The position numbers and the translations under genes were made by a program. A stretch of 58,491 nt of DNA from CAYQUL01 sp964568925 (GTDB taxonomy: Bacteria; Patescibacteriota; Microgenomatia; UBA8517), in contig CAZMSJ010000005.1 of NCBI GenBank assembly GCA_964568925.1, positions 1-58,491 of the forward strand, given 5' to 3'. The notes under the pieces are model-generated. The model searched no databases, was not told where the DNA came from, and saw only the letters and a program-made list of their open reading frames with translations. The number at the start of each line of letters is the position of its first letter. Position 1 is the stretch's first letter. Positions 23,069-31,517 of this stretch are shown here, piece by piece.

Positions 23069-24883
23069 TTAACGAGAATGTCGTCGTCTCTCGATATCAG
23101 TCAAATACTTCTTTCGAAGTCTGAGTGATTTAGGGGTGATTTCCAACAATTCATCGTTTTCCAAAAAGTCGAGTGATTGTTCAAGTGACATGATAGTTGC
23201 AGGCGTTAAGTGCAAAACTCCATCACTACTCTTACTTCGCATGTTAGTTAATTTCTTTCCTTTACATACGTTAACTGACAAATCTTCTTCTTTTTGGTTC
23301 TGGCCAATAATCATTCCTTCGTACACTTTGGTTGCAGGCTCAACGAATGTTGTACCTCGTCCTTGTGCAGTTTCCAATCCATATGCCAATACTTCTCCTG
23401 TTTGGTCAGAAATAATAACTCCTTTTCGAAGCTTTGGAATTGGTTTTCCAAGTGGTTCAAATCCAGCAAGCTGTGAACTAAAGAGAACTGTTCCTTTGGT
23501 AAGGGTTAAGAGCAAACTTCGAAGTCCAATTAATACTCGAGTAGGTGCATGATAGATAAATTCGACCTCAACATCACTAATTGGTTCCATTTTAAGCATG
23601 GTTGCATAGCGCTTTCCCATTTCCTGATTAATTACTCCTTGGAACTCGTTAGGAACAATCAAACTAACCTCTTCTACTGGTTCACACTTAACTCCATCAA
23701 TTTCCTTGGTGATAACTTCTGGCTTACCGACTTCCATTTCATATCCTTCACGTCGCAATGTTTCCAAAAGAACAGATAAATGAAGTTCTCCACGTCCTGA
23801 GATCTTAAACTTTCCATTTCCTTGAATTTCAATTCGAAGAGACAAGTTACTTTCAAGTTCACGCTTCAATCGCTCTTCAATCTGTCGACTTGTGGTAAAT
23901 TCTCCTTCTTGTCCACTAAATGGAGAGGTGTTTGGCCCCAAGAACATGTGAAGAGTTGGTTCAGCAATTTCAATTGTTGGCAAAGAAACGGTATCAGTTG
24001 GGTCAGAAATGGTTTTTCCTATTTGAGCTTCTGAAACTCCAGTGAAGGTAACGATGTCACCAGCTGAAACTTCTTCAACTTCAACTCGACCAAGACCTCT
24101 GTTCACCATCAACTTTTCAACGGTGTAAACCTTTGATGGGGTATCAGTCAAAATAATTTTTTGACCTACCTTTACACTTCCTTGGTGAACTTTACCAATA
24201 ACGATTCGACCCAAGTGTGGATCATAATCCATGGTGGTAATAACCATTTTGAAAGTTCCTTCAGATGAGTTCTTTGGAGCTGGAACTTCACGAATAATAG
24301 TTTCAAGAAGTGGAGTTACATCACCTGGTTGATCAATATCAGCTGGCATTTGATTGAAAGCCACACCTCGTCGGCCAATTGCGTAGACAACAGGGAAATC
24401 AAGCTGTGCTTCATCTGCAGCAAGTTCCAAGAACAAGGTTTCAATCTTGTCTTTAACTTCAGGAACACGAGCATATGGCTTATCGATCTTGTTGATAACA
24501 ACAATGACCTTCAAACCGAGTGCAAGGGCTTTCTTTAAAACGAAGCGAGTTTGAGGCATTGGGCCTTCCTGTGCATCGACGATAAGTAATGCACCATCAG
24601 CCATTCCAAGGGTTCGTTCAACTTCTCCTGAGAAATCTGCGTGACCCGGAGTATCAATGATATTAATCTTCATATCATTGTAGGCAATTGCACAGTTTTT
24701 AGCCAAAATGGTAATACCTCGTTCTCGTTCAAGCTCATTACTATCAAGAATAGTAGTTTGACTCATTTCAGACTGGTTCTCACGGAAGGTGTGAGTTTGC
24801 TTCAAAAGAGCATCAACCAAGGTTGTTTTTCCATGGTCAACGTGAGCAATAACCGCGATATTTCGAATTTTTTGATTAGTCAT
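23069..24883 (-). CDS. typA: GTP-binding elongation-factor-like protein TypA/BipA
   Basis: 604 residues, normal for TypA. G1 is AVIAHVDHGKTTLVDALLK, G3 IDTPGHADF, G4 VVINKIDKP. Domains 2 and 3 resemble EF-G, followed by the TypA-specific C-terminal domain (LITLTKGTVLFSSQLAGFEP region and the KGKKLTNMRSKSSD segment). It is a ribosome-associated GTPase important for 50S assembly and growth under stress or cold. Single gene, convergent with hpf. Confidence 0.96.
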   Translation of the reverse strand: MTNQKIRNIAVIAHVDHGKTTLVDALLKQTHTFRENQSEMSQTTILDSNELERERGITILAKNCAIAYNDMKINIIDTPGHADFSGEVERTLGMADGALLIVDAQEGPMPQTRFVLKKALALGLKVIVVINKIDKPYARVPEVKDKIETLFLELAADEAQLDFPVVYAIGRRGVAFNQMPADIDQPGDVTPLLETIIREVPAPKNSSEGTFKMVITTMDYDPHLGRIVIGKVHQGSVKVGQKIILTDTPSKVYTVEKLMVNRGLGRVEVEEVSAGDIVTFTGVSEAQIGKTISDPTDTVSLPTIEIAEPTLHMFLGPNTSPFSGQEGEFTTSRQIEERLKRELESNLSLRIEIQGNGKFKISGRGELHLSVLLETLRREGYEMEVGKPEVITKEIDGVKCEPVEEVSLIVPNEFQGVINQEMGKRYATMLKMEPISDVEVEFIYHAPTRVLIGLRSLLLTLTKGTVLFSSQLAGFEPLGKPIPKLRKGVIISDQTGEVLAYGLETAQGRGTTFVEPATKVYEGMIIGQNQKEEDLSVNVCKGKKLTNMRSKSSDGVLHLTPATIMSLEQSLDFLENDELLEITPKSLRLRKKYLTDIERRRHSR

Positions 24884-24906
24884 AGGTTGTTTCGTGATTC
24901 AGGCCC

Positions 24907-24930
24907 AAAAAAACACGGGCACTGCGTGTT
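24907..24930 (-). promoter_or_regulatory. Short terminator-like hairpin in the typA leader
   Basis: On the minus strand AACACG (24925-24930) pairs with CGTGTT (24912-24917), followed by T residues. A TACAAT (-10-like, 24936-24941) lies just upstream, so the hairpin would be at the very start of the typA leader and might attenuate. The remaining sequence to 25104 shows no gene. Confidence 0.35.
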
Positions 24931-25104
24931 CGAGTATTGTACCACACTTTAATAAAAACCCATAGCCTAAGGGCATTCAGGCTAAAAAGTAAGTGTTTAC
25001 ACCTTGAAAAGCTTTATTGAGTGCACATTTGACCAAACAACAAACCAGATAGAAGTCTCGCGATACCCCTTCTTTTTTTTGAAAAGCCGTCAGATAATGC
25101 GGCA

Positions 25105-26580
25105 ATGAAGAAGATCATTTTGTTGTGCTTTATCCTGGCTCTCGTCATCCGCATCTATAGCGTCTTCCCCTACAACACCATTATTGGCTTTGACCAAGCG
25201 CGAGATTTGTTTGATTCATACACAATGGTTCAAACTCACCACCCTCGAATCATTGGACCAACTGCAGGCAACAACCCGAACCTTCACCATGGAATCGCAT
25301 TCATTTACTACTTAGCTGTCCCAATTGCGCTCTTCGGTCCGAACCCAATGAACGCGGTGTATATGAATATTTTCATTCAAAGCACCTTAGTCTTTATCCT
25401 TGCATACTTTTCTTGGGACCTCTTTCACAAGAAAGAGACGACTATTGTGGCATCCCTTATGGTTGCGTTCTCCTATTCCCTTACACAATTTGCCGGTTGG
25501 CTCAGTAACCCAACTGTCACCCTAGTTACCGTACCGCTTTTTTATCTGTCACTCTGGAAATACAGAACAAACCCAAAGTGGCTCATTGTTGCGGCTCTCT
25601 CACTTGGTGCATCAATTGAGTTTGAACTCTTTTTTATCTACCTTATTCCCGTCTTTCTCGTCTACTGGGCACTCTATCGACCTAAGCTCCCCTCTGTTTC
25701 CATTTTTGTAGTCTCACTTCTCACATTTATGGCAACAACTGCCACAATGATTGCGACAGAAATTAAGTATTCGTTTGCAGGAGTCATAGATATTCTTTCA
25801 GCAGGTACAAAAGTTGGTGGTAATTTACCATTCAGGGATCGTATTCATTTTTTCTCTCTCCGCCTTCAAGACCAATTTTCACTCTCACTTGGGCCAATTG
25901 TGCCAACAACAGTCGCCATTCTCTTTTGTGTCTACATCTACACTCAAACAACTGATAAGAAAACAAATGAGGGATTGGGCTTTGTATATTTGTATGCAGC
26001 CTCCCCAACACTCATGCTTTTTCTTGGAGCACACAACGCTCCCTGGTTTTTAATTGGGTTACCACCAGCAATGATTCTTATTTATTCATTTGTCTTGTCG
26101 AGAGCAATGGCCGCAGGGTACATTATTCTCATCATCTTTCTTTCAGTATCTTTCTATAAAACATCTCTTTCCACTCGATCTGGTCAGAAATTACTGGAAC
26201 CAGATCAGTCCGCCATCCTCTCCCGTCAGCTTGCTGCAATTGACTACACATATAAATCCGCCAAGGGAGAACCATTTGCAATTGATACAGTCACCAATCC
26301 TCTCTACGTAAATGCCGTTTGGGCATACTCATATATGTGGTATGGAAAAAGTACCTATGGATACACACCAACATGGCTTGGCGGCGATCAGATCGCGCCA
26401 TACAACACGCTAGAAAAAGCCACTAGCCACGAAACTACTGTGTTTCTTCTTGAAGATATAACTAACAGAATTCCTCAGGTGTATCGAGACCGCGCACACA
26501 ACAAAATACTTGAGACTGCGACGTTTCGTGAGAGAGTAACGTTTGATGAAATAGGAGTTAACCGTTACGAGAAAAAATAG
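25105..26580 (+). CDS. GT-C fold membrane glycosyltransferase (ArnT/PMT-like)
   Basis: 491 residues with about eleven hydrophobic helices. The first extracytoplasmic loop begins TIIGFDQARDLFDSYT, with the acidic D-x-A-R-D pattern common to dolichol/undecaprenyl-phosphate-sugar-dependent GT-C enzymes. The soluble C-terminus (about 380-491) is outside the membrane. Such enzymes add sugars from lipid-linked donors to lipids or proteins at the cell surface. A GATAAT lies 6 nt before the ATG. The base composition is a little richer in GC than in neighbours. Confidence 0.8.
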   Translation: MKKIILLCFILALVIRIYSVFPYNTIIGFDQARDLFDSYTMVQTHHPRIIGPTAGNNPNLHHGIAFIYYLAVPIALFGPNPMNAVYMNIFIQSTLVFILAYFSWDLFHKKETTIVASLMVAFSYSLTQFAGWLSNPTVTLVTVPLFYLSLWKYRTNPKWLIVAALSLGASIEFELFFIYLIPVFLVYWALYRPKLPSVSIFVVSLLTFMATTATMIATEIKYSFAGVIDILSAGTKVGGNLPFRDRIHFFSLRLQDQFSLSLGPIVPTTVAILFCVYIYTQTTDKKTNEGLGFVYLYAASPTLMLFLGAHNAPWFLIGLPPAMILIYSFVLSRAMAAGYIILIIFLSVSFYKTSLSTRSGQKLLEPDQSAILSRQLAAIDYTYKSAKGEPFAIDTVTNPLYVNAVWAYSYMWYGKSTYGYTPTWLGGDQIAPYNTLEKATSHETTVFLLEDITNRIPQVYRDRAHNKILETATFRERVTFDEIGVNRYEKK

Positions 26581-26595
26581 GCACAAAAGGAACCT

Positions 26596-26615
26596 CCACG
26601 GACTTACGTCCGTGG
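26596..26615. repeat. Stem-loop A with TTAC loop
   Basis: CCACGGAC-TTAC-GTCCGTGG, a perfect 8-bp stem, followed by TTTCCTT. It may end the upstream glycosyltransferase transcript. It has the same loop and downstream tail as the hairpin at 26667-26686. Confidence 0.6.
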
Positions 26616-26666
26616 TTTCCTTGGGAATCACGAAGCTTCGCAACGTGAAGGGAAGGCAAAATTCAT

Positions 26667-26686
26667 CCCCGTACTTACGTACGGGG
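26667..26686. repeat. Stem-loop B with TTAC loop
   Basis: CCCCGTAC-TTAC-GTACGGGG, a perfect 8-bp stem, followed by TTTCCTTT. The pair, 71 nt apart and with different stems but the same TTAC loop and TTTCCTT tail, looks like a REP-type or IS200/IS605-end remnant rather than two unrelated terminators. A weaker CACG...CGTG hairpin lies between them. Confidence 0.5.
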
Positions 26687-26742
26687 TTTCCTTTAGCAAC
26701 AAAAAAATGCAGAGAGTGGTATTCTCTCTGCACATTGAATCA

Positions 26743-28317
26743 TCAGGCACCAGTGCCTGGAGCAAACGTACGAGCATCACGAATGATGTCGTACTCCCAA
26801 GTGTTCTTCACACTGAGATTTGATAACGGGTCGTCCATCATATAGTGACTGGAACGAATCGTTTGATCTTGATCAATCGAAGGGTAGGTAAAGATTACCA
26901 AGACCTTTTTCCCTTGTTGCTGATACGCATTCATTCGTGGCGTCAAAATGTTGTACCAGCTCGGTCGATCAAAATTAACACAACCGCTCGATCGATTGAG
27001 CGTTGGGAACTTTAGTGCCCCAAAGAATGGACCACCGAGGCTGTTTGCCGCTTCAAGATCCGGTTCTCGTAACAGTACATCTTGTTCAGGCGTGTCCTGA
27101 GGAACCGCATGAACCGTGTAGTGGCTGTGCCGAGTATCGAGACCGATCGTTCCATCGTCTTGGCGAATTAACGCCAATAAGAGTGCGATACTTGTCTTTC
27201 CACCGATTAGACCGAAATTCACAACGACCATTGTCCCTTGGTACTCTGCCATAAAAAGCGGAGTGTAGGTGGTTCGAGGAATCCCGTTGGCATAATAGTA
27301 AATGCCATTCTTACCATCATAGTGAGAACCATCTTTCGCCCAGTCCGACGCGGCATACAAGTCGGTTAACGACTTATTCACCTTGAGACCTCGCCCAAGA
27401 ATGGTATAGAGCTCCATACGATCACCTTCAAAGGGAACCTGAACAACACCACCGTTTTGTTTTTCATACAAAGCAGCTGTGCCGTCAAATAGGTTCACCG
27501 TTAAAAAAACGTCGTAATTTGCGACTTGGCTTGTGTTCGGGGGAACTGCTCCCCCCGTAGCCCACGGTGCATCGATATCAGAGAATGCTGCAGTGCGATT
27601 CATGACGTCACCAGCAACAAACTCAGTTGGACTAGGGAAATCGGCGTATCCCTTGGGGGATTGGCCCATCATTCCAACGACATCAAAGAGGTAGACAGGA
27701 AGGGTTTCCTTCATATCCCATGCATTGATGTTTTCATCAAAATAAAGCCCGTCTCCGATTTGCTTCAAGGAACGGTTAAGCATCGGTCCATTCTTCATCC
27801 CCAGTGCAAAATCAGCGAAAACAGGAGCGCCTGCCTCACCAATATTGCCCCGATAAATGATGGTATGTGCCGGTGCATCGATCCCATTGTCTGTCAGCTC
27901 TTTCGTTAAATAGATTACTGAGCCAACCGGAATCGTGTGCTTGGTCCAAAAAGACGCTGACATAGCCTCGCCTGCCGTAAATTGGTAGGCGTAACCGCCA
28001 CCCAATTCGTCATTGTGCATCAGCATCCACTTGACCTGTTTCAAGGTGTTGGATTGAGGCAGTGCTGATCCATACTGAGGCGTGTAGCTTGCAAGAGCGT
28101 CATTGTTGGGTTCAACACGAAAGCCTAAATCTTCAAGATAAGCCGACACAAACGTCGAGCAATGTGCTCCCTGTGACCAGGAATACCCAATACCGCTAAA
28201 GCGGGACTGAGCCTGACCAATTGCAGCCTCAACAAAGGTTTGTTGAGCTGAAACTGAGCTAAAAAGCGTAAGCAATATCACGAAAAACACAAGTCCATGA
28301 AGTGACTTGAATTTCAT
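26743..28317 (-). CDS. Secreted two-domain wall enzyme: NlpC/P60-like plus L,D-transpeptidase-like
   Basis: 524 residues with a signal peptide (HGLVFFVILLTLFSSVSA). Residues about 35-190 resemble a cysteine peptidase or amidase of the NlpC/P60-CHAP type: YSWSQGAHCSTFVSAYLEDL supplies the Cys and APAHTIIYRGNIG the His. The C-terminal part carries a transpeptidase-like site, FPTLNRSSGCVNFDRPSW, comparable to the SHGCxN motif of YkuD domains but with Ser in place of His. If active, one protein would both cut and re-link peptidoglycan. The GC content is higher than in neighbours. Confidence 0.65.
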   Translation of the reverse strand: MKFKSLHGLVFFVILLTLFSSVSAQQTFVEAAIGQAQSRFSGIGYSWSQGAHCSTFVSAYLEDLGFRVEPNNDALASYTPQYGSALPQSNTLKQVKWMLMHNDELGGGYAYQFTAGEAMSASFWTKHTIPVGSVIYLTKELTDNGIDAPAHTIIYRGNIGEAGAPVFADFALGMKNGPMLNRSLKQIGDGLYFDENINAWDMKETLPVYLFDVVGMMGQSPKGYADFPSPTEFVAGDVMNRTAAFSDIDAPWATGGAVPPNTSQVANYDVFLTVNLFDGTAALYEKQNGGVVQVPFEGDRMELYTILGRGLKVNKSLTDLYAASDWAKDGSHYDGKNGIYYYANGIPRTTYTPLFMAEYQGTMVVVNFGLIGGKTSIALLLALIRQDDGTIGLDTRHSHYTVHAVPQDTPEQDVLLREPDLEAANSLGGPFFGALKFPTLNRSSGCVNFDRPSWYNILTPRMNAYQQQGKKVLVIFTYPSIDQDQTIRSSHYMMDDPLSNLSVKNTWEYDIIRDARTFAPGTGA

Positions 28318-28398
28318 TTTTTATACTCTCCTGTTAAAGAACTTCAAAATTACTGGTAACTAATGGGGAATTCTAGCAGAAATAGGGGGTATTAACAA

Positions 28399-28881
28399 CT
28401 ATCGGTTCAAATTTGTCTTTCGAACGAGCTTTGCCATATATACAATTTGGCGAAGTTCTCCGTCACTTCCTTCAAACTCATTTGATCCGGTCAAACGCTG
28501 ATATTCACGCAAATAATAGGAAAGAGCTTCCTCTACCTCTTTTAGTTCTTCTTTTGTGGTGATTACCTTTTCTTCTAAGTTCTTTCCTTGTGGGGTAGAT
28601 AACAACTGTTTTTTAACAGCTGACTTTTGCTGAGAAGCCTCTTTTGCAAGCTTTGTTGCTTCTCGATACTTCTCATCGTTTTCAAGATATGAAGCAAGCA
28701 TTTCTCTCTGTGGAGTTAGTTGTTCTTTAAGCTCTTCAATACGTGCAATTCTGTCTTTTACTTGTCCTTCGATTGTTAACAAACTAACAAGTTCTCCTGA
28801 AGGTCCGACACTTGCAGTTTCTGCAACTTCAAGCGGTATCGTCTGATCTGTTATTGGATTTGTTGAATCGTCCATGTGCAT
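28399..28881 (-). CDS. Hypothetical coiled-coil protein, 160 aa
   Basis: Acidic, helical protein with long heptad patterns (GQVKDRIARIEELKEQL, LEEKVITTKEELKEVEEAL). No signal peptide or membrane helix. The end is basic (MAKLVRKTNLNR). It lies between a wall enzyme and mutS, on the strand opposite to mutS. Role unknown. Confidence 0.6.
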   Translation of the reverse strand: MHMDDSTNPITDQTIPLEVAETASVGPSGELVSLLTIEGQVKDRIARIEELKEQLTPQREMLASYLENDEKYREATKLAKEASQQKSAVKKQLLSTPQGKNLEEKVITTKEELKEVEEALSYYLREYQRLTGSNEFEGSDGELRQIVYMAKLVRKTNLNR

Positions 28882-28949
28882 CTCACTCTAGGGAATGATT
28901 TCTTTTTTGTAAACTAGCGAAAATATTTTTCTTCACACCTAATTGAACG

Positions 28950-28958
28950 TGATATATT
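28950..28958 (+). promoter_or_regulatory. mutS extended -10 promoter
   Basis: TGA-TATATT (28950-28958), with the ATG at 28968 only 9 nt downstream, so the mutS-mutL transcript would start at or 1-2 nt before the ATG. Confidence 0.5.
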
Positions 28959-28967
28959 GTTTTCACT

Positions 28968-31517
28968 ATGACTGAGTTCACAACTCCAATGATGAAGCAG
29001 TACATGAATTTAAAGAAACAGCACGAAGACTGTCTCCTCTTTTTTCGACTCGGCGACTTTTATGAATTGTTCCTTGAAGATGCACACATTGGCTCTCGTG
29101 TTTTAGGCATTACATTAACGGGAAGACCAAAAGGAAAAGATGGAAGAATACCAATGGCAGGTGTTCCCTATCACGCAGTCGATGGGTACTTAGCAAAATT
29201 AGTGAAAGCTGGCTACAAGGTTGCCATATGTGAACAGGTTACTGAGCCAAATAAGCAAGGAATTATCGAACGAGAAGTGGTACGCATAGTAACTCCTGGA
29301 ACACTGATTGATGAGCGCGCGATTGAAAAGAAAGAACACAACTATGTAACGGCAATTTCAATTGAGAAAAACGAACTGGCGATTGCAACATGTGACTTAT
29401 CAACGGGAGAATTTAATGTAAGTCACAAGTATGTAGATGATCTGCAGCAATCCCTGTCTGATCAACTGGTGAAGCTTAACCCTTCTGAGTGTATTTTGAA
29501 TTCAGAGAACTACAATGACCCTGATTTCTTGGGTTTTATAAAGAAAATTACAAGATCGAGCATTTTTTGTTTTCATTCTTGGGATAGCTACACTCAAAAC
29601 TCTGAAACATTTTTAAAGAATCATTTCCATGTCGCGTCACTCGCAATTTTTGGTCTTCCGAATCGGCCAATTGCGATTGAGGTATGTGCGGCCCTCCTTG
29701 GGTACTTACAAGAAACACAAAAGAATGATCTCTCGCATATCAGAAAAATATCTATGCATGAGACTTCTCATTTTGTAAAACTAGATCGAGCAACTATCGT
29801 TAACCTTGAACTCTTCTCAAGTATAAGAGAGCGAGATTCACAAGGAACACTGTTAACTGCTATCGATTGCACACAGACACCAATGGGTGGAAGACTTCTA
29901 AAAGAGTGGATCACGATGCCACTGATGGATAAGGATGAAATTGAAAAACGACTTGATGCCGTGGAAGAGTTTGTGAAAACAAATAACACTGAGGTAGCAG
30001 CTCTTTTAAATGAAATTACTGATTTGTCACGCGTGTTATCAAAAGTAACTATTGGTATTGGCAATGCACGAGATTTAATTGGAATAAAACAAAACTTAGT
30101 CACAATTCTTCAGATAAAAAAACAGCTGGCTCAATATAAATCGAAACTAATAAAAACTTGTGAGAAAAATATTTCAGAGGAACTCTCTGAACTTATTAGC
30201 TACATAGACAAAAGTATTGAACAAGATTGCCCGATCAATGTGAAAGAGGGAGGAATCATTAAAGACAATGTTGATCCACAGCTAGATGAATTAAGAGACA
30301 TCGTGCGAGGAGGAAAAACATGGATAACAAAGATGGAAGCAGAAGAGCGAGCACGAACAGGAATTAACTCACTTAAACTTCGATTCAACAAAGTCTTTGG
30401 ATATTATATCGAAATTTCCAAAGCAAACCTGTCACATATTCCAGATAACTACATGAGAAAACAAACACTGGTTAATGGAGAGCGATTTATAACTCCAGAG
30501 CTCAAAGAGAAGGAAGATTTAATCTTAACCAGTGAAGCCCAGGTAAATCAGATTGAGTATGAAATATATAAACAAGTCGTTGCACACACATTAACCTACA
30601 TCGCGGATATCCAGTCTGCTGCGGAATCAATTGCACATATTGATTGTGTTTTCTCATTCTCTCAGTGTGCAAAACAATGGAATTACACCAGACCCACGAT
30701 CCTTTATTCAAATGAAATCCGTGTAAAGGATGGTCGACATCCAGTTGTCGAGCAACTCGTCGGTAAAAATGACTTTGTACCCAACGACCTCACTCTATCC
30801 CCAATTCACGGACAAATTGCATTAATGACAGGTCCCAATATGGCAGGGAAATCTGTCTTTCTACGCCAAGCGGCGTTAATTACACTTCTGGCTCACATTG
30901 GAAGCTTTGTACCAGCAAAGTCAGCACACATCGGTATTGTTGATGCGATATTTGTTCGAAGTGGAGCTTCAGATGTAATAGCCGCGGGTCTTTCAACCTT
31001 TATGGTTGAGATGGTTGAAACTGCATTTATTTTAAATAACGCCACGGACAAAAGTCTGATTGTTATGGATGAAATTGGTCGAGGTACCAGTACCTATGAT
31101 GGTGTGAGTATTGCCAAAGCAATTGTGTTCTTTCTAGTCCAGAACTTTAAAGTTCCACCAAAGACACTCTTTGCAACGCACTATCATGAACTAACTAAGC
31201 TAGAAGAAGAATTCCCAACGAAGATTCATAATTTTCATATGGAAATTGATGAACACAATGGTCACCTTACATTCCTGCATACGATTGCCAAAGGGGCAGC
31301 AGACAAAAGCTTTGGTGTAGCTGTTGCAGCACTTGCCGGAGTTCCAAAAGAGGTGGTAGAAAAGGCAAATGAATTTCTTTCTACCTTTAGTGAAAGTGCT
31401 TTAATTACAGAAAGCAGTGAGGCAAATTATCTTGACAAGATAGATCTCGATAAAACAACGCCAATTGAAGCACTCAATATTTTGAAAAGAATAAAAGAAA
31501 ACAAAAGAACGAAATGA
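28968..31517 (+). CDS. mutS: DNA mismatch repair protein MutS
   Basis: 849 residues, full-length MutS1. Residues 31-33 (FYE in RLGDFYELFLEDA) are the Phe-x-Glu mismatch-reading motif, so this is the repair-type MutS rather than MutS2. The connector, lever and clamp domains follow, then the ATPase with Walker A TGPNMAGKSVFLRQ, Walker B SLIVMDEIGRGTST and the helix-turn-helix at the C-terminus. It recognises base mismatches and recruits MutL. It overlaps mutL by 4 nt (ATGA). Confidence 0.97.
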   Translation: MTEFTTPMMKQYMNLKKQHEDCLLFFRLGDFYELFLEDAHIGSRVLGITLTGRPKGKDGRIPMAGVPYHAVDGYLAKLVKAGYKVAICEQVTEPNKQGIIEREVVRIVTPGTLIDERAIEKKEHNYVTAISIEKNELAIATCDLSTGEFNVSHKYVDDLQQSLSDQLVKLNPSECILNSENYNDPDFLGFIKKITRSSIFCFHSWDSYTQNSETFLKNHFHVASLAIFGLPNRPIAIEVCAALLGYLQETQKNDLSHIRKISMHETSHFVKLDRATIVNLELFSSIRERDSQGTLLTAIDCTQTPMGGRLLKEWITMPLMDKDEIEKRLDAVEEFVKTNNTEVAALLNEITDLSRVLSKVTIGIGNARDLIGIKQNLVTILQIKKQLAQYKSKLIKTCEKNISEELSELISYIDKSIEQDCPINVKEGGIIKDNVDPQLDELRDIVRGGKTWITKMEAEERARTGINSLKLRFNKVFGYYIEISKANLSHIPDNYMRKQTLVNGERFITPELKEKEDLILTSEAQVNQIEYEIYKQVVAHTLTYIADIQSAAESIAHIDCVFSFSQCAKQWNYTRPTILYSNEIRVKDGRHPVVEQLVGKNDFVPNDLTLSPIHGQIALMTGPNMAGKSVFLRQAALITLLAHIGSFVPAKSAHIGIVDAIFVRSGASDVIAAGLSTFMVEMVETAFILNNATDKSLIVMDEIGRGTSTYDGVSIAKAIVFFLVQNFKVPPKTLFATHYHELTKLEEEFPTKIHNFHMEIDEHNGHLTFLHTIAKGAADKSFGVAVAALAGVPKEVVEKANEFLSTFSESALITESSEANYLDKIDLDKTTPIEALNILKRIKENKRTK

